This document shows, piece by piece, positions 16,981-24,908 of a stretch of DNA of 64,000 bases. The notes under the pieces are model-generated. The model did not search any database. It saw only the letters and a program-made list of their open reading frames with translations, and was not told the origin of the DNA. Source of the DNA: CAIWHR01 sp963809965. GTDB lineage: Bacteria > Pseudomonadota > Gammaproteobacteria > Burkholderiales > Casimicrobiaceae. The stretch is from assembly GCA_963809965.1 (NCBI GenBank), contig CAWELU010000023.1, forward strand, positions 62,001-126,000, read 5' to 3'. Position 1 is the stretch's first letter. Every line of letters begins with the position of its first letter. The position numbers and the translations under genes are program-made.

Positions 16981-17910
16981 ATGAATGCACCGTCGAACAG
17001 GCCGCGGCTCACCCCGGCGGCCGTTTGGCATCTCGCGCGCGACTCGGTCTTGGCGTGGCTGGACGATTTCGCGCCGAGCATGGGCGCCGCGATCTCGTAT
17101 TACACGGTGTTTTCGATCGCGCCGCTGATGCTGATCGTGATCGCCCTGGCCGGGCTGTTCTTGGGCGCCGACGCGGCGTCGGGCCGCGTCTTCTCGGAGC
17201 TCAAGGGGTTGATCGGCGCCGAGGGCGCGTCGGCGATCCAGGCACTCGTGAAGAGCGCGAGCAGCAACGAGACCAGCACGTTCGGCACGCTGATCGGGAT
17301 CGTGACGTTGATGATCGGCGCCACGACGGTCTTCGCCGAGCTGCAATCGGCGCTCGACCGCATCTGGCGCGCGCCGGCGGCAGCCGGGGGCGAAGGCATC
17401 ATCGTGCTCTTGCGCGCTCGCCTGCTGTCGTTCGGATTGATACTGGCCGTCGGTTTCCTGCTTCTCGTGTCGCTGATCGTCAGCGTTGCGCTCTCCGCAT
17501 TGGGGAACTGGTGGGCGCCGTACTTCGGCGCTTGGGAAACGCTGCTTCAGGTCGCCAACGTGGCGATGAGCCTCGCCATCGTCACGCTGCTCTTCGCGGC
17601 AATCTACAAGTGGCTGCCGCGCGTGAAGATCGGCTGGCGCGACGTCATGATCGGCGCCGCGGTGACCGGCATCCTGTTCACGGTCGGCAAGTTCCTCATC
17701 GGCCTTTACATCGGCAAGAGCGGCATCGTCTCAGGCTTCGGCGCCGCGGGGTCGCTCGTCGTCGTGCTGGTCTGGGTCTACTACTCGGCGCAGGTATTCC
17801 TGCTCGGCGCGGAGTTCACCTGGATCTACGCCTACCGTTTCGGTTCGCGACGGAACGAGACGGCGCCACCGCCGATCCTGCGTCGGGACGCTCCCGTGTC
17901 GCCCTCGTGA
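16981..17910 (+). CDS. YihY/BrkB family inner-membrane protein
   Basis: The product has 309 residues with about six membrane helices. Family landmarks are present: APSMGAAISYYTVFSIAPLM near residue 30, the short amphipathic insert with FAELQSALDRIWRAP, KWLPRVKIGWRDVMIGA, and YIGKSGIVSGFGAAGSLVVV followed by WVYYSAQVFLLGAEFTWIYA. Members (Pfam Virul_fac_BrkB, formerly annotated as RNase BN) are inner-membrane proteins of unsettled function; they are not tRNA nucleases. Length and topology are normal. A small DUF6496-like gene follows 130 bases later. Confidence 0.93.
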   Translation: MNAPSNRPRLTPAAVWHLARDSVLAWLDDFAPSMGAAISYYTVFSIAPLMLIVIALAGLFLGADAASGRVFSELKGLIGAEGASAIQALVKSASSNETSTFGTLIGIVTLMIGATTVFAELQSALDRIWRAPAAAGGEGIIVLLRARLLSFGLILAVGFLLLVSLIVSVALSALGNWWAPYFGAWETLLQVANVAMSLAIVTLLFAAIYKWLPRVKIGWRDVMIGAAVTGILFTVGKFLIGLYIGKSGIVSGFGAAGSLVVVLVWVYYSAQVFLLGAEFTWIYAYRFGSRRNETAPPPILRRDAPVSPS

Positions 17911-18039
17911 CGAGCTGGCTCCGCGTCAGCGGCTGTTTCCAAGGCTCCTTGCACGCGAATTCGCGGACGCCCGATTCCCGGCCGCGCGGCGAGCGCCGAT
18001 GCTGGATGCCGCGCGATTTATGCGCGGAAGGAGAAACGC

Positions 18040-18207
18040 ATGGCTCGATACGGCAAGGCCGCACAGGAGAAGGTCGAGAAGACGATGCACGAGCGCAAGC
18101 GCGGGACGCCGCGGTCGGGCTCGGACAAGAAGGTGAGGAGCCGCAAGCAGGCGATCGCCATCGGATTTTCCGAGGCGCGCAAGAAGGGTGCGAAAGTTCC
18201 GAAGTAG
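18040..18207 (+). CDS. Small basic DUF6496-type protein
   Basis: A 55-residue product starts at ATG 18040 behind GGAAGGAG. It reads MARYGKAAQEKVEKTMHERK, then RGTPRSGSDKKVRSRKQAIA, and ends IGFSEARKKGAKVPK. Lys/Arg-rich small proteins with the SRKQAIAIGFSEARKKG signature form the DUF6496 family, common in soil proteobacteria and of unknown role. The high positive charge suggests nucleic-acid contact (inference). A strong hairpin follows 20 bases after the stop. Confidence 0.85.
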   Translation: MARYGKAAQEKVEKTMHERKRGTPRSGSDKKVRSRKQAIAIGFSEARKKGAKVPK

Positions 18208-18227
18208 AAATGAGGACGCGCACGAGC

Positions 18228-18264
18228 GAAGGGGCCGGTTCGCCACGCGGCGGACCGGCCCCTT
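18228..18264 (+). terminator. Strong GC hairpin after the DUF6496 gene
   Basis: GAAGGGGCCGGT (18228-18239) pairs perfectly with ACCGGCCCCTTC (18253-18264) around a 13-base loop. No clear T-run follows on either side. It stands 20 bases after the DUF6496 stop. On the opposite strand the next downstream sequence ends in a short frame RTAKSALLLTAVANAAK with a TAG, possibly the tail of a lost gene, so the hairpin may serve both directions. Confidence 0.6.
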
Positions 18265-18371
18265 CAACACTAACAAGTTGGCTGCGCTACTTGGCGGCGT
18301 TGGCGACCGCGGTCAGCAGCAGTGCGGACTTCGCCGTCCTCGCCGTTTTGCGCATCACGATGTCGTGTGGC

Positions 18372-18603
18372 AGGGCGAATATTTGCTGAATCGGGAGGCC
18401 TGCTGTCTTATGGGCCGACGCTCCAAGCTGAGTCGCGCGTGGCAGGCCAGGTTGACAAGATCCTCAAGGGCGCCAAACCCGGCGACCTCTCTATCGAACA
18501 GCGTACGAAATTCGAGCTTGTTATCAACCGCAAAACGGCAAAGGCGCTTGGTCTAATGGTCCCGCAGTCGCTGCTGTTACGCGCCGATGAGGTGATCGAA
18601 TGA
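18372..18603 (+). pseudogene. C-terminal fragment of an ABC transporter substrate-binding protein
   Basis: The frame contains FAESGGLLSYGPTLQAESRV, AGQVDKILKGAKPGDLSIEQ, RTKFELVINRKTAKALGLMV and PQSLLLRADEVIE before the stop. This is the highly conserved end of the ABC substrate-binding proteins common in Burkholderiales and Rhizobiales (YVDKILKGAKPADLPVEQPTK..., ending in a LLLRADEVI motif). The first ~250 residues are absent. The stray start codons upstream are not family-like, so this is a scar. Confidence 0.82.
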
Positions 18604-18918
18604 TGCCTCGTCGTGCGTTGCGCGCAAGGTTCGCGCCGCGCCGCGATCGCACGCTCTAAACTGATTCGTCGAAGCACCTTTTCGGGAATACACGTTGGTT
18701 TGGGTCGAATTGAGCCGGTCGATTGATAGACTCTGTTCGGCCCACACCCGGTCATTGCGACGGCCATTTCGCATTCGGACGGAACGGGTCGGTTGCGCAC
18801 CGGGCGTTGCGCTCTTGGGTTCCGCCAGAGCAACTTGGGCTGCCGATTGGAGGTAGTATCTTTAGCCAAAGTTGGACGCGCATGTTAATGGAGATCGGCG
18901 CGCTTTTCTTGGAGCAGG
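18604..18918. other. Gap upstream of the MFS gene
   Basis: About 315 bases follow the binding-protein remnant. No gene is supported. The right end must contain the promoter and leader of the MFS transporter; GGAG lies directly before its ATG. Confidence 0.4.
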
Positions 18919-20148
18919 ATGGTGAAGGCGAACGTGCCCGAGCAGACGAGTCCGGGACGATGGCGCGCGCTGGCACTTCTCGCAGTTACGCTCGTTCTGT
19001 CGATGACGACCTGGTTCTCCGCGTCCGCAGTGATCCCCCAATTGCGTGCGGAATGGGATCTCTCGGCCACTGCAGCCGCATGGCTGACGATCGCAGTTCA
19101 ATTGGGGTTTGTGTGCGGTGCACTGGTCTCTGGTTTCCTCAACCTTTCCGACATCGTTCCGCCGAAGCACATGATCCTGGGCGGAACGCTTGGTGCTGCC
19201 GCGGCAAACGGACTTGTCGAGTTCGTCGGCGCAGCGAGCGTGGGAATCGCCTTGCGCTTCGCGACGGGCTTCTTTCTGGCGGGTGTGTACCCCCCGGCGC
19301 TCAAGTTGATGGCCACCTGGTTTCAGAGAGATCGCGGAGTCGCACTCGGAATCCTCGTCGGCGCGATCGTCCTGGGACAAGCGATGCCGCACCTCATCAA
19401 CGGGCTCGGCGGCCTCGACTGGCGCGTGGTGATCTATACGACCTCCGCCCTAACCCTAGCCGGCGGTTTGCTTACAGAGCTGGCGGTAAGGGAGGGACCG
19501 TTCCCGTTCCCGAAAGCGCCTTTCGATCCCACCCAGGCGTGGCGCGTGTTCGCCGACCGGGGTGTCCGCCTGGCTTCGTTCGGATACTTCGGCCATATGT
19601 GGGAGTTGTTTGCGATGTATGCGTGGTTCTTACTTTTCTTCTCCGAGGCCCTTCGAGCCCAAGGTGCCATGGTAGGTTCGGCTGCGGCCTATGCGACATT
19701 CGCGGTCATTGCCGTCGGGGCACTGGGCTGCTGGGTCGGTGGCCTCCTGGGAGATCGTTGGGGGAGAACCCGTACGACCGCACTTATGATGGGCATATCG
19801 GGGAGCTGCTGTCTGCTGGTCGGGTTGCTCTTCGGCTCACCCACCTGGCTGCTCCTCCTTGTCGGCCTGGTATGGGGCTTCACCGTCGTGGCCGACTCGG
19901 CGCAGTTCTCGGCGATGGTCACCGAGCTTGCGGATCAATCCTATGTAGGAACCGCATTGACGCTGCAGCTTGCCGGTGGCTTTGTCCTCACCGTTGCGAC
20001 GATCTGGCTGATTCCGTTGACCGCAGATACCCTAGGGTGGCGGTGGGTGTTCGTGCTCCTGGCCCCAGGACCCGCTCTCGGTGTGGTGGCAATGCTGCGA
20101 CTGAAATCATTACCCGAGTCCACTCGCCTTGCCGGGGGCGCCGGCTAA
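18919..20148 (+). CDS. MFS transporter (NarK/CynX-like)
   Basis: The product has 409 residues with 12 predicted membrane helices. RWRALALLAVTLVLSMTTWF opens helix 1. The loop 2-3 region appears as LSDIVPPKHM, and the second-half equivalent motif as GGLLGDRWGRTRTTALMMGI. FQRDRGVALGILVGAIVLGQ and PHLINGLGGLDWRVVIYTTS match the helix 4-5 pattern of this branch (WF...RG.A.G...GA...G.A.PH). Many relatives are annotated as nitrate/nitrite or cyanate permeases without evidence, so the substrate is unknown. A longer reading frame overlaps in another phase but has no family sense. No partner gene adjoins it. Confidence 0.92.
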   Translation: MVKANVPEQTSPGRWRALALLAVTLVLSMTTWFSASAVIPQLRAEWDLSATAAAWLTIAVQLGFVCGALVSGFLNLSDIVPPKHMILGGTLGAAAANGLVEFVGAASVGIALRFATGFFLAGVYPPALKLMATWFQRDRGVALGILVGAIVLGQAMPHLINGLGGLDWRVVIYTTSALTLAGGLLTELAVREGPFPFPKAPFDPTQAWRVFADRGVRLASFGYFGHMWELFAMYAWFLLFFSEALRAQGAMVGSAAAYATFAVIAVGALGCWVGGLLGDRWGRTRTTALMMGISGSCCLLVGLLFGSPTWLLLLVGLVWGFTVVADSAQFSAMVTELADQSYVGTALTLQLAGGFVLTVATIWLIPLTADTLGWRWVFVLLAPGPALGVVAMLRLKSLPESTRLAGGAG

Positions 20149-20244
20149 GAGCGTCCCGAGCGAGCGAGAACACGATGTGCAAAACATAGCCCAAAACGCG
20201 CCACCGCCGATTCCTGCGATCAAGCGGAACGCGCAGTTGGCAGC

Positions 20245-20542
20245 GTGCAGATGGCGTTGCACGCGAAAGCGAAGGCAGCGCCGGGCTACCGCTTCTACGC
20301 GCTGTACGACAAGATCAGCCGCGACGACATTCTGGCGCATGCCTACGCTCAATGCCGCTCGAACCAGGGCGCACGGGCTGTGAATGGTCAGGACTTCGAG
20401 GCGGTCGAGGGGTATGGCGTCGAGCGATGGCTCGGCGAGCTGGCGCTTGCGCTCAGAGCGGAGACCTACCGACCGGAGCCTATCCGACGAGTGTTCATCC
20501 CGAAGGCCAATGGCAAGTTTCGGCCGCTGGCCATCTCGACCG
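20245..20542 (+). pseudogene. Group II intron reverse transcriptase, N-terminal fragment
   Basis: The frame reads MALHAKAKAAPGYRFYALYD, KISRDDILAHAYAQCRSNQG, then GVERWLGELALALRAETYRP and RRVFIPKANGKFRPLAIST. This is the RT0/RT1 region of bacterial group II intron proteins (LH.KAK..P.YRFY.LYDK..R.D.L..AY...R.N.G). Similarity ends abruptly after the RPL.IST motif, before the catalytic YADD region. The rest of the intron, including domain V, is not evident nearby. Confidence 0.85.
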
Positions 20543-20807
20543 TGCACTCGCCTCGTGACCAAACCGTCGAATCCCCCTGGCGGCTTAGCTTCCCCGAACG
20601 GCATCGGGGCATGCCGCAGGTCCCGCTCGATAGCGGACAGTCGCCCGCGGTTCCGGTCGGAGCGGCCTCGCGCCGACTACTGCGTAAGTCGCTTGGTCGC
20701 GCGCTGAACGCAGCGCGATGCTGTGCGCACTGTGCAGTGCCAACCGACGCCGCCTAGCTGAGTCTCGGACGCCACGGACCGGGAACGTGTATTGCGGCCG
20801 CCGGTCA

Positions 20808-21023
20808 TCACGCGACAATCGTCATTGCGGCTACCGCGTACGTGCTGCCCCGGGGAAGACCGAGAGAGACGCACACGGAGCGCGGCAGCGCGTCGGTGCA
20901 ATTGCGAAGCTCGGCGGACAGGTCCCGCAGTGCCGCATAGTCATTCGCATCGAGCGCGTTGAGAAACTTCTCACGCAAGGCGCGCGAGGCTCTTCCGTCG
21001 GGAAGAGTCGGTTCATCGTTCAT
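20808..21023 (-). CDS. Small hypothetical protein, overlaps upstream membrane-protein gene
   Basis: A 71-residue product reads MNDEPTLPDGRASRALREKF, then LNALDANDYAALRDLSAELR, then NCTDALPRSVCVSLGLPRGS. Its ATG lies inside the last codons of the upstream gene (ATGAACGATGA, 11-base overlap), which suggests translational coupling. It is soluble and acidic-helical at the start, with a glycine/proline-rich C-terminal part. I do not recognise the family. The amino-acid composition looks protein-like, but the gene is short. Confidence 0.5.
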   Translation of the reverse strand: MNDEPTLPDGRASRALREKFLNALDANDYAALRDLSAELRNCTDALPRSVCVSLGLPRGSTYAVAAMTIVA

Positions 21024-21282
21024 GGCTCAAGCCTACGAGTCGGATCGGCGATGCTCCAGGCTCCGCGTTCAGCGTGCGCCGGGACCGCGGCTTGTTACTC
21101 GCGAGGACCTGAAGCGTGATTCCGAGGGCGAGAATGATGGGGGCGACGAAGAGCCACAACACCTGCCAATCGCCGGGGTCCGAATCGATGATCGCAAACA
21201 CCGGAACCACTATTGACAGGCCGACCAAGAGGCCAGCGATGAAACTACCCAAATCGCGAAAGTTTGCCAGAAACTTCGTCAT
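21013..21282 (-). CDS. Small two-helix membrane protein
   Basis: An 89-residue product starts at 21282 after GGAGTGG. Two hydrophobic spans are visible: FIAGLLVGLSIVVPVFAIID and VLWLFVAPIILALGITLQVL, separated by DSDPGDWQ. The C-terminus is basic (ASNKPRSRRTLNAEPG). It is probably an inner-membrane protein with both ends in the cytosol (inference). It forms an overlapping pair with the next small gene. The family is unknown. Confidence 0.62.
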   Translation of the reverse strand: MTKFLANFRDLGSFIAGLLVGLSIVVPVFAIIDSDPGDWQVLWLFVAPIILALGITLQVLASNKPRSRRTLNAEPGASPIRLVGLSHER

Positions 21283-21726
21283 GATCCACTCCAACCATGA
21301 CAATGATGGGCCGCAATCCAGAAGGTAGTCGGTGCGTCGTCGCACACAAGCGGAAAATAACTTCGTGCCGGCGAATTCCGTCTGCATCCGCGTAAGCGGT
21401 CGGCCCACTGGACCGGACAGTCTCATTTGCAAGAGATCACGCGCACGGAACCGAGATTAGCGATTGGGGTCGGGTGGCGAAACCGCTCAAATATGCGCGA
21501 AAGACCGCGTGGGTCAAACTCGGCCGTGAGTCGGACCGGCGCTAAGTGTGTCAGCGAACAGACAACGCGTTCGGGGTCGTCAATAATATTTCCAAGTATC
21601 CGTGAATGGTGCTCGCAGCCGAGGCCAGCGAGTACTTTGCGACCGCTGCCTCACATCAAAAGCGCAGCGCCACGCTCGGCGTTAAATGCCCCGCGTTCCC
21701 GTTAATATCCTCCGAAGGACATATAC
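21283..21726. other. Divergent intergenic region
   Basis: About 440 bases lie between the small membrane-protein pair (minus) and the EF-hand gene (plus). No supported gene is present. GAAGGA precedes the EF-hand ATG. Stretches such as 21580-21600 (GTCAATAATATTTCC) are more AT-rich than the surroundings, as expected for promoter DNA. Confidence 0.4.
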
Positions 21727-22083
21727 ATGAAACGAACTCTCTTAAGTACTTCCCTCGCGCTTGCAGTCGCGGGTTTCCTTGGCACAGGTGCGGCACTCGC
21801 GCAGTACAATGCGCCGGCTACTACCCCGCCGACGCCTGCTGCAACTCCGGACGCGTCGAAGTCGCCAACCGCAAATCAGGTCGTCGCACCCAGCCGGACT
21901 GAAAGCGGGCCGTCCGCATTCGCAAAGCTCGATATGAAGCACCGGGGCTATCTGAATAGTGAAGACGTGTCGCAAGTCCAAGGTTTCAACTTTAGGAATG
22001 CAGACAAGAACAGTGATGGGAAGCTGGATGCGACCGAGTTCAACGCCGCCTGGGCACTCTATTCCGCCACGCCTAAGTCCTAA
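21727..22083 (+). CDS. Exported EF-hand domain protein
   Basis: The product has 118 residues. A signal peptide is evident (MKRTLLSTSLALAVAGFLGT, cut near GAALA-Q). A Pro/Ala/Thr linker follows, then a degenerate first calcium loop (LDMKHRGYLNSED, 69-80) and a canonical loop DKNSDGKLDATE at residues 93-104 with D, N, D, K, D and E at the liganding positions. It would bind calcium in the periplasm or outside. The TAA stop (22081-22083) is exactly the target duplication of the IS element that follows, so its natural terminator now lies 990 bases away. Confidence 0.88.
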   Translation: MKRTLLSTSLALAVAGFLGTGAALAQYNAPATTPPTPAATPDASKSPTANQVVAPSRTESGPSAFAKLDMKHRGYLNSEDVSQVQGFNFRNADKNSDGKLDATEFNAAWALYSATPKS

Positions 22084-23019
22084 GAGCTTATCCGTAAATA
22101 AAGGAGTACACTGTTCTTCCGTCCGCGCCGGTGCGCGGGACGGAGGAAGGCGATGGCGAAAGCAAGGCTGGAGTCATGGGTCGTGTCGGATGCATTTTGG
22201 GAGCGGGTCGAGCCGCTGATTCCGCAGCGGCCGAGCCGGCCGGCGCGGCGCAAGTTTGCGCGCAAGCCGGGCGGCGGACGCAAGCCCAAGGAGGCGCGCG
22301 TGGTGTTCGAGGCCATCGTGTACGTCTTGCGGACCGGCTGCCAGTGGAAGGCGCTGCCGCGCGAGCGGTTCGGCAGCGCCAGTGCCATCCATAAGCGCTT
22401 TCTGGAATGGGAGAAGGCCGGCTTCTTCGTCGCGCTGTGGCAGGCGGGACTGGCCGAGTACGACGAGATGGAGGGGATCGCCTGGCGATGGCAGAGCATC
22501 GACGGAGCACTACTGAAGGCGCCGCTGGCACAGGAGTCGGTGGGGCCCAACCCCACCGACCGGGGAAAAAAATGGAAGCAAGCGAATGCTGCTGGTCGAC
22601 GCCCGTGGCGTCCCGCTGTCGATCATCGTGACCGCGGCTAACCGCAATGACATCACCCAGTTGGTGCCGACGCTGGATGCCGTCGTCGTGCGCGTCCGGC
22701 CGTGGCGCCGCGCGCGCGACAGCATCTGTGCGCGGATGCCGGCTTCGTCGGCGCCGCTGCCGAGCAGGACATGCGTCGACCGGGACTACACTCCCCACGT
22801 GCGGCCGCGCGGCGAAGAGCGCACGCAACGCGCTCAAGGCAAGCGCCCGCGACGCTGGGTGGTCGAAGTGGCGCACTCGTGGTTCACGCGTTTCCGCAAA
22901 CTGCTGGTTCGCTACGAGAAGATGCATCGCTCTTACCTGGCCTTGACGATGCTGGCTGCTGCCATCATCAGCTTCCGGCACGTGCCCAGCGAAGATAAAC
23001 ATTATTTACGGATAACTTC
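22084..23019 (+). mobile_element. IS5-family insertion sequence (936 bp) with TAA target duplication
   Basis: The left end GAGCTTATCCGTAAATAA (22084-22101) is an imperfect inverted copy of the right end (23002-23019, which reads GAAGTTATCCGTAAATAA on the minus strand). Direct repeats TAA flank it at 22081-22083 and 23020-23022. The 3-base T-N-A target fits IS5-family subgroups such as IS427/IS1031. The insertion lies precisely at the stop codon of the EF-hand gene, and the duplicated TAA preserves that stop. Confidence 0.92.
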
Positions 23020-23026
23020 TAAGTAA
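22153..23026 (+). pseudogene. IS5-type transposase, two frames, probably inactive
   Basis: Frame A (22153-22641) starts MAKARLESWVVSDAFWERVE and includes ARRKFARKPGGGRKPK, YVLRTGCQWKALPRERFGSA and WRWQSIDGALLKAPLAQES. At an A7 run near 22566-22572 a -1 shift enters frame B: GSKRMLLVDARGVPLSIIVT. Two-frame organisation with slippage is known in the IS427 group. Further on, LDAVVVRVRPWRRARDS is out of phase with LCADAGFVGAAAEQDMR (other frame) before returning at DYTPHVRPRGEERTQRAQGK. These later indels are not programmed and should break the enzyme. Frame B runs through the right inverted repeat and stops in flanking DNA. Confidence 0.85.
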
Positions 23027-23072
23027 TTACCTCCCGCAAATGACCAATTCGCGGTGAGGATTTGATCGCAGT

Positions 23073-23103
23073 GGGGTCGGCCCGTTAGTCCGGCCCCTTT
23101 TTT
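23073..23103 (+). terminator. Rho-independent terminator, originally of the EF-hand gene
   Basis: GGGGTCGG (23073-23080) pairs with CCGGCCCC (23090-23097; one G-T wobble) around a 9-base loop, followed by TTTTTT (23098-23103). It lies about 50 bases after the IS and would have been about 50 bases after the EF-hand stop before the insertion. Confidence 0.85.
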
Positions 23104-23857
23104 GCCCATGTTTGGCAGCCGGCACGAGCGGGACCGTGACGTAACGCATGTGGGGGGCTGTGAGCCTCGCTACCATGCGATGCGCTGATCGAATTCGTAG
23201 GCTGGTTCGGGCTGAGCGTGCGGGTAGTTCTCGCCCTGGTGATAAAAGTTGCGGCGCCGGTTACTGCGACACGCGACTGTCCGGTTTAGGACAGAGTGAG
23301 TGACCGGAGTGGGTCACCTGCCGCAAGTCACTTGTCGTTACTGAATGGCCGCTCCCAATCTGGAACAGACATTCAGCTACGAATCCTCTCTGCCGTACGT
23401 ACCGAAGAGTCTCGACGAGCAAACTCTCGTGCTGAGTTCCGGCTGAGCACATCGTACTCAGTCAGAAGTCCTGAGTCCGGCGGCCGAAGTACTGCGTACG
23501 GCGGGTGCCCCCCGCGCGGTCGTCGTGGGACGCGTTGTACCTAGCGTCGGCAACCGCCTCGGTGCCTGTCTCTTTCGTGTTGGCCATCCCCGGAATAGTT
23601 CATCGCCAGAACCACCTGCGGAATATTCCCGCTCCTGTGCCCGACGTGTGGGGGCACGCGGAGATCTGCGGTCGCCGGGGTAGGGCCGCGGCACCTACCC
23701 GCGGCGCAAGGTTTCCCGCCGGAACGGCATTCGTGGGCGGTTGCGACAAGGAGCGCGGCACGAATTCCCATGGACGACCTATACTACGCGGTCGGGGGGC
23801 GTGGACCGCTGGCCCACGCCAACGGGTGTTGTCGACATGGTTGGGGGAGATAGCGCA
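23104..23857. other. 750-base gap with nested inverted repeats
   Basis: No gene is supported on either strand. The segment 23390-23510 holds inverted sequences: TGCCGTACGTA near 23391 faces TGCGTACGGCG near 23494, and inside are GTGCTGAG/CTGAGCAC and ACTCAG/CTGAGT pairs. They may be structural or simply chance in palindromic DNA. The last 20 bases hold the ribosome binding site of the SDR gene. Confidence 0.35.
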
Positions 23858-24601
23858 ATGGGCCGACTGGGGGAAAGGATCGCGATCGTCACGGGTGCCT
23901 CGCGCGGGATCGGCCGGGCAATAGCGTTGGAGCTCGCGCGGGAAGGCGCGAAGGTGGCGCTGAACTATCAATCCAACGAGGCAATGGCGGAGGCGGTAGC
24001 CGCCGAGATCCGCGCCGGCGGTGGGGAGTGCATGCTGGCGCGGGCGAACGTCGCTGACGCCGGCGCGGCGCGCGGACTTATCAAGACGGTAGTCGACAAA
24101 TGGGGGCGACTGGATATCCTGGTGAACAACGCCGGCATTACCCGCGACAAGTCGCTGCGCAAGATGACGGACGACGACTGGCTCGCGGTCATCGGCACCA
24201 ATCTCAATGCGGTTTTCTTCTGCACCACTGCTGCCATGCAGCCGATGACCGCGCAGAAGTATGGCCGCATCATCAACATCAGCTCGATGAACGGCCAGAT
24301 GGCGGCCTTTGGCCAGGCCAACTACAGCGCGAGCAAGGGCGGGATCATCGCCTTCACCAAGACTGCGGCGCTCGAGCTCGCCAAGTCCGGCATCACGGTC
24401 AACGTGATTGCGCCCGGGTTCACGCTGACTGACATGTTGTCCCAGGTGCCCGAGGATGTGCAGAACCAGATCAAGTTGCGCATTCCCATCGGCCGCTTCG
24501 GCATGCCCGAGGAAATCGCCAAGGCTGTCACTTTCCTCGCGGCCGACGGCGACTACATCACCGGCCAGCAGATCAATGTTAATGGCGGGGCGTACATGTA
24601 A
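23858..24601 (+). CDS. NAD(P)-dependent short-chain dehydrogenase, PhaB/FabG type
   Basis: The product has 247 residues from ATG 23858, chosen over ATG 23837 because GGGGGAG stands 8 bases before it and because acetoacetyl-CoA reductases are 246-247 residues long. Cofactor motif VTGASRGIGRAIA is at 11-23, NNAG at 90-93, and the catalytic set is S143, Y156 and K160 (YSASK). VIAPGFTLTDML and the C-terminal QQINVNGGAYM complete the classical SDR. It would reduce 3-oxoacyl-CoA or -ACP to the 3-hydroxy form with NADPH. No phaA/phaC or fab genes adjoin it, so the pathway (PHB or fatty acid) is unresolved. Confidence 0.93.
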   Translation: MGRLGERIAIVTGASRGIGRAIALELAREGAKVALNYQSNEAMAEAVAAEIRAGGGECMLARANVADAGAARGLIKTVVDKWGRLDILVNNAGITRDKSLRKMTDDDWLAVIGTNLNAVFFCTTAAMQPMTAQKYGRIINISSMNGQMAAFGQANYSASKGGIIAFTKTAALELAKSGITVNVIAPGFTLTDMLSQVPEDVQNQIKLRIPIGRFGMPEEIAKAVTFLAADGDYITGQQINVNGGAYM

Positions 24602-24908
24602 ACGCACGCGGTTCGGGCTTTGCGCAAGGACGCCTGTTCGGACTGCATCCGCCGCTGGCGCTACCGGTTGGGGAGGGCATGCGCGCCGGCATCTCCTCGG
24701 CGAACCGTGGACCAGCCCATCGCCACCACCTACTCAGTCCAAAGTAAATACTGAATACCCCGTACGAAGACTTCGCATCATCTGCCAGCACCTCGTGCTT
24801 CGAGCGCAGGCTCTTCTGCGGCGACGTAACACGTTAGGGCTGACACGGGGAGGGGGACGATGCCACGCCCGTGATGAGCTTGGCGGGTGCAATCCAGCGC
24901 CTACTCGA
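24602..24908. other. Convergent intergenic region
   Basis: About 300 bases lie between the convergent SDR and PEP-CTERM genes. No gene, T-run terminator or strong hairpin was picked out by eye. Confidence 0.4.

Noticed and set aside
18723..20189. Plus-strand open frame of 488 codons over the MFS region
   Set aside because: It overlaps the MFS gene in another phase, is Arg/Pro/Gly-rich and has no membrane or domain pattern; the MFS frame has clear family motifs.
22566..22572. Reading the IS5-type frameshift as proof of an active element
   Set aside because: The A7 run fits programmed slippage, but two further frame breaks downstream argue that this copy is not functional.
23600..24607. Minus-strand open frame of 335 codons
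   Set aside because: It is the antisense of the PhaB/FabG-type gene, with His/Arg-rich shadow composition typical of GC-rich DNA.
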